64,000 nt of DNA from VXRD01 sp965242535. GTDB taxonomy: Bacteria > Latescibacterota > UBA2968. The notes under the pieces were generated by a model, which searched no databases, was not told the DNA's origin, and saw nothing but the letters and a program-made list of their open reading frames with translations. Positions 61,288-64,000 of the stretch are shown one piece after another (the first letter of the stretch is position 1; each line of letters begins with the position of its first letter). The stretch is taken from contig OZ251458.1 of the NCBI GenBank assembly GCA_965242535.1, forward strand, positions 3,038,001 to 3,102,000, given 5' to 3'. Position numbers and translations under genes: made by a program.

Positions 61288-62289
61288 ATGCCAACTAAAA
61301 TTCGGGTTGCAGTGATTGGAACGGGACAGCGCGGGCCGGCGCATGCGCGGGCCTTGTTGGGATGCGACAACGCCGAACTCGCACTCGTGTGCGATATCGA
61401 CGAAGCGCGGGCCAAACAAGCCGCTGAAAATTTCAAGGTGGGGTACGTGCTCGACCACCGCGAGGCGATAGCGCGAGGGGATATCGACGCGCTGGCAATC
61501 GCAACGCACACGCGCCACCACGCAGGGGTTATGCGAGACGCCGCCGCGGCGGGCAAGCCATTTCTGGTCGAAAAGCCGTACTGTGAGAGCATCGAATCCG
61601 GCAAGGAAATTTGCGAGCTCGCAGAGCGACGGGGCGTCGTCGCGATGGTGGGCTATCAATCGCGCTTCACGGCGTTTGCCCAAGAGATGAAGGCACTCGC
61701 CGAGCAGATCGACTTGGTGCAGACCAACGTCACGCTCCAGCGCGGATTTTTCAACCCGCAATACTTTTTCCCCGCGCATTACAGCGGCATCCTCGACGCG
61801 CTTTCGCACACGATGGACCTGGCCCTGTGGTGGACGGGCGCGTCGCCCGTGGAGGTCATGGCGCACGAGCGGTGCGGCTCGTTCAAGCCCGATGAGGGGG
61901 CCGTGGAATTTGTCAACATCATCGCGCGGTGCGAAGGCGGGCCAATCGCGTGTATGACGGGCAGCATGGCCGGGTTGCAAATGCAGAACATTTTTCAGTT
62001 GGCGGGCTTGCGGGGCAATATCTCGGCGATAGATCGCAACCGGATTCGGTATGTCACCCATCGCGGATTTAACGAAGACAAAACCCCCATCGATCTCAAA
62101 ACGGGCGAATGGACGGGATCGCGCAACGAAGGCATGGATATGTGGACGCATTTTGCCCAATGCGTGCGGGAAGGGCGAACCGATGTGTCGCCTGGGGCGA
62201 GCCTGCGAGAAGGGCTGGCGCAAGTGGCGGTGAGCGAGGGGGCGTATCGCTCGTCCAACGAGGGAAAAGCCATCGCCATCGCGCTTTAG
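61288..62289 (+). CDS. Gfo/Idh/MocA-family oxidoreductase
   Basis: A 333-aa NAD(P)-dependent oxidoreductase. Rossmann loop VIGTGQRGPAHARAL from residue 9, E95-K-P in LVEKPYCE, and DALSHTMDLALWW with the catalytic His near 175. GGAGG lies six bases before the ATG at 61288. The IS inserted only 26 bases upstream, so its native promoter is cut off and expression may depend on the IS or its end. Substrate probably a sugar or cyclitol. Confidence 0.94.
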   Translation: MPTKIRVAVIGTGQRGPAHARALLGCDNAELALVCDIDEARAKQAAENFKVGYVLDHREAIARGDIDALAIATHTRHHAGVMRDAAAAGKPFLVEKPYCESIESGKEICELAERRGVVAMVGYQSRFTAFAQEMKALAEQIDLVQTNVTLQRGFFNPQYFFPAHYSGILDALSHTMDLALWWTGASPVEVMAHERCGSFKPDEGAVEFVNIIARCEGGPIACMTGSMAGLQMQNIFQLAGLRGNISAIDRNRIRYVTHRGFNEDKTPIDLKTGEWTGSRNEGMDMWTHFAQCVREGRTDVSPGASLREGLAQVAVSEGAYRSSNEGKAIAIAL

Positions 62290-62350
62290 GGCATGCCATA
62301 TCCGAGAGATGGGATTCATCAAATCGCCCGTAGGGACAAGCCCCCGTGCC

Positions 62351-62803
62351 ATCTGTACCAACTAATTACTCCGTAAATTAAGTTATTATCAATTTTGATA
62401 CGCACAAATCAGCACCGACATTGCTCACTTTTCTAACAACTTTGGTCCTAAAGCATCGTGGGTTGCCTTTGATGCCTTCGGCGACCTACTTTTTGTCAAC
62501 AGAGAAGACGCGAATAAGCGTCTGAAGAAAAGTAGGCAAGCGGGGTACAACTGCCCGAGCAGTTCAAAAATGCCGCTCTCATACGCCGAGGGGCTTGCAC
62601 AGCGCAAATCGCTTTTGTAGTAAGACGACATGAGCCAGCCTGCAAGGTGGATTGCAAAACAGAAGGGCGTTGCGAGACGGACTTGCGCGCTGTGCTTGAT
62701 GGCTTTGTTTGATGGACTTTTAGGATGGCGCAGTTGGCGCGGGCTTTTCTGAAGGACGGTGGAACAGCAAAGCGAGCCCGATAATGAATGAGTTGGTACA
62801 AAT
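62351..62803 (-). repeat. ~400-bp dispersed repeat, copy R7 (outer-TIR type)
   Basis: Begins ATCTGTACCAAC and ends GTTGGTACAAAT, inverted relative to R1, R4 and R5, with TACTCCGTAAATTAAG just inside the left end. Left flank CAAGCCCCCGTGCC, right flank GGCCCCCGTGCCTGG. Same extended hairpin variant as R6, but without the MITE. It fills the gap between the oxidoreductase and the metzincin. Confidence 0.87.
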
Positions 62804-62840
62804 GGCCCCCGTGCCTGGCCTCGCAACAAGGAGCACAATC

Positions 62841-64000
62841 ATGAATCGTTTCGCCATCCCAATCAAACTGACCGCGTGCGTTTTCGCGTTGCTTTGCCTC
62901 GCATCTATCGGGCAGGCGTCACCGCCATCCGCAACGCACGACGGGCATTTCTGCTTGCCCCTCAACTGGGAAGACATGCGAGCACGCGATAGCCTCTACG
63001 CCGCGAGCAAGCAGGCGTTGAATCTGAACGTGGGCGAACCGCGCACCGTGCGGCTGATCTACTTCTTGCCCAATGACCGGCCGTATCGCGCCGAGATCGT
63101 CCAGAAGATGAAAGATGAGATCCGCCGCATTCAGACCTTTTACCGCGATCAGATGCGGGCACACGGACATGGGGACATGACCTTCCGCCTTGAAACCGAT
63201 GCCCAAGGCGAACCTTTGGTTCACCGCATGGATGGGCAACACCCCGATAGCCACTATCTCGACGAGACTAACAATACTGTAATCAGCGAAGTTGAGCAGG
63301 CGTTTGATCTCACGCTGAACATTTACTTTGTGGTCATTGACAATAGTATAGATGCTCTTGGAAATATCCGTGCGGCAGGTAGAGGGGGCAGGCGAGAAAA
63401 ATATGGCGGCAGTGCATTATTCCCCGGTGGATTCCACTGGACAACAGCCGCACACGAACTGGGACATGCCTTTGGCTTGCTGCACGATTTCAATGATGAG
63501 AATTACATCATGTCGTATGGCCCAGGACAAGACCAGTTATCCGCATGCCATGCCGAATACTTGTCCATGCATCCCTACTTCAATCCCGATATACCAAATG
63601 AAGATACACCGCCGCCAACTATCGAACTCATCTCGCCAGCAGAATATCCGGAAGGTTCAACAAGCGTTTCTATCCAACTCAGAGCGAGCGATCCAGACGG
63701 ACTTCATCAAGCAATCCTATTCGTTGAAACAAGAGCACCACACCTCTCCGCTGGATTTCTTGAAGTGAAGGCGTGCCGTGGATTGAACGGCGAACGAGAT
63801 GCTATCGTTCAATTTGATTATGATGGCGTTATTCCATCTAATGTTGCTACAAGTCTTTCCCATCCTACCACCACGCATCAGATTTCCGTCCAGGTAGTAG
63901 ATAATCGCGGAAATGTAACCAGATGGTATTTTGAGCTCTGGGAAATTGTGTCACAACATCTCGCCACCCTTGAAGGACATAGACATACGTATATAGTTAC
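62841..64000 (+). CDS. secreted metzincin metalloprotease with start of WD40-like region (3' end outside window)
   Basis: Frame open from ATG 62841 (AAGGAG eight bases upstream) to the window end, 386 residues visible. Signal peptide MNRFAIPIKLTACVFALLCLASIGQA. The zinc site is H205-E-L-G-H209-A-F-G-L-L-H215-D216 and a Met-turn YIMSYG follows near 222-227, the hallmarks of metzincins (HExxHxxGxxHD). After about 250 comes an Ig-like segment (PPPTIELISPAEYPEGSTSVSIQL). The visible end HLATLEGH looks like the first strand of a WD40 repeat. The protein is probably exported and acts on extracellular proteins. Confidence 0.88.
   Translation, partial: MNRFAIPIKLTACVFALLCLASIGQASPPSATHDGHFCLPLNWEDMRARDSLYAASKQALNLNVGEPRTVRLIYFLPNDRPYRAEIVQKMKDEIRRIQTFYRDQMRAHGHGDMTFRLETDAQGEPLVHRMDGQHPDSHYLDETNNTVISEVEQAFDLTLNIYFVVIDNSIDALGNIRAAGRGGRREKYGGSALFPGGFHWTTAAHELGHAFGLLHDFNDENYIMSYGPGQDQLSACHAEYLSMHPYFNPDIPNEDTPPPTIELISPAEYPEGSTSVSIQLRASDPDGLHQAILFVETRAPHLSAGFLEVKACRGLNGERDAIVQFDYDGVIPSNVATSLSHPTTTHQISVQVVDNRGNVTRWYFELWEIVSQHLATLEGHRHTYIV

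Overview
The window looks like a chromosomal segment of an uncultured, mostly GC-rich bacterium of the FCB or PVC type. I infer Latescibacterota or Poribacteria rather than a proteobacterium. The reasons are two phytanoyl-CoA-dioxygenase-like proteins, three sulfatase-fold hydrolases, two Gfo/Idh/MocA oxidoreductases, a DUF1552 plus planctomycete-type cytochrome pair, a GWxTD/TPR protein, a TMTC-like TPR membrane protein and a dockerin-like secreted protein. No 16S rRNA gene is present, so the lineage is a guess. The one stable RNA gene I found is a tmRNA (complement 16888-17254).

Layout. 1-5.4 kb: the 3' part of an RND efflux pump and an FtsX/MacB-type permease. 5.4-12.6 kb: a catabolic block (Thr-type sulfatase-fold hydrolase, BNR sialidase-like protein, canonical sulfatase, GH43/130-like propeller protein) cut up by dispersed repeats, then a HigA/DUF2442 pair. 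12.7-16.3 kb: queC, a dockerin-like secreted protein, PhyH, hemJ. 16.4-27.5 kb: tmRNA, GWxTD/TPR protein, a methyltransferase-glycosyltransferase fusion with a TMTC-like protein, a geranylgeranyl-reductase-like flavoprotein and an orphan ABC ATPase. 27.5-35.5 kb: a 16-bp minisatellite, an SDR, modBC without modA, and the DUF1552/DUF1592 pair ending at a strong terminator. 35.8-43.8 kb: a compact six-gene, AT-richer operon described below. 43.8-50.4 kb: small coiled-coil and HTH genes, an aldo/keto reductase, a DtxR-FeoA-FeoB-FeoB-associated operon, higBA, and a truncated metal-binding lipoprotein behind a perfect palindromic operator. 50.4-62.3 kb: branched-chain aminotransferase with a sulfotransferase, Gfo/Idh, a second Thr-type sulfatase-fold protein, PhyH, glmS with a GlmU-like partner, SMP-30, an intact IS4-like element and a second Gfo/Idh. 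62.3-64 kb: a last repeat and the start of a secreted metzincin.

The most interesting locus is 35805-43819. It encodes a DndC/SspD-like PAPS-reductase-fold protein, a cysteine desulfurase (DndA/SspA role), a GHKL ATPase, a protein I do not recognise, a possibly DUF6339-like protein and a DUF262 + HNH protein with the architecture of GmrSD/SspE nucleases. Genes overlap or nearly touch. It has the sulfur-donor half and the nuclease half of a DNA phosphorothioation defence locus, but in place of DndB/D/E or SspB/C it has a GHKL ATPase and two poorly characterised proteins. I propose it as an undescribed sulfur-based DNA modification and restriction system.

The rest of the novelty is in repeats. 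A 163-bp MITE occurs three times with perfect ends and oriented 3-bp TAA duplications, once nested in another repeat. A family of about 400-bp elements occurs seven times, with two types of terminal inverted repeat and an internal hairpin that shows compensatory changes. REP-like palindromes with compensatory stem changes often flank that family. A 1196-bp IS has perfect 17-bp ends, a perfect 9-bp target duplication and a hairpin that covers its start codon.
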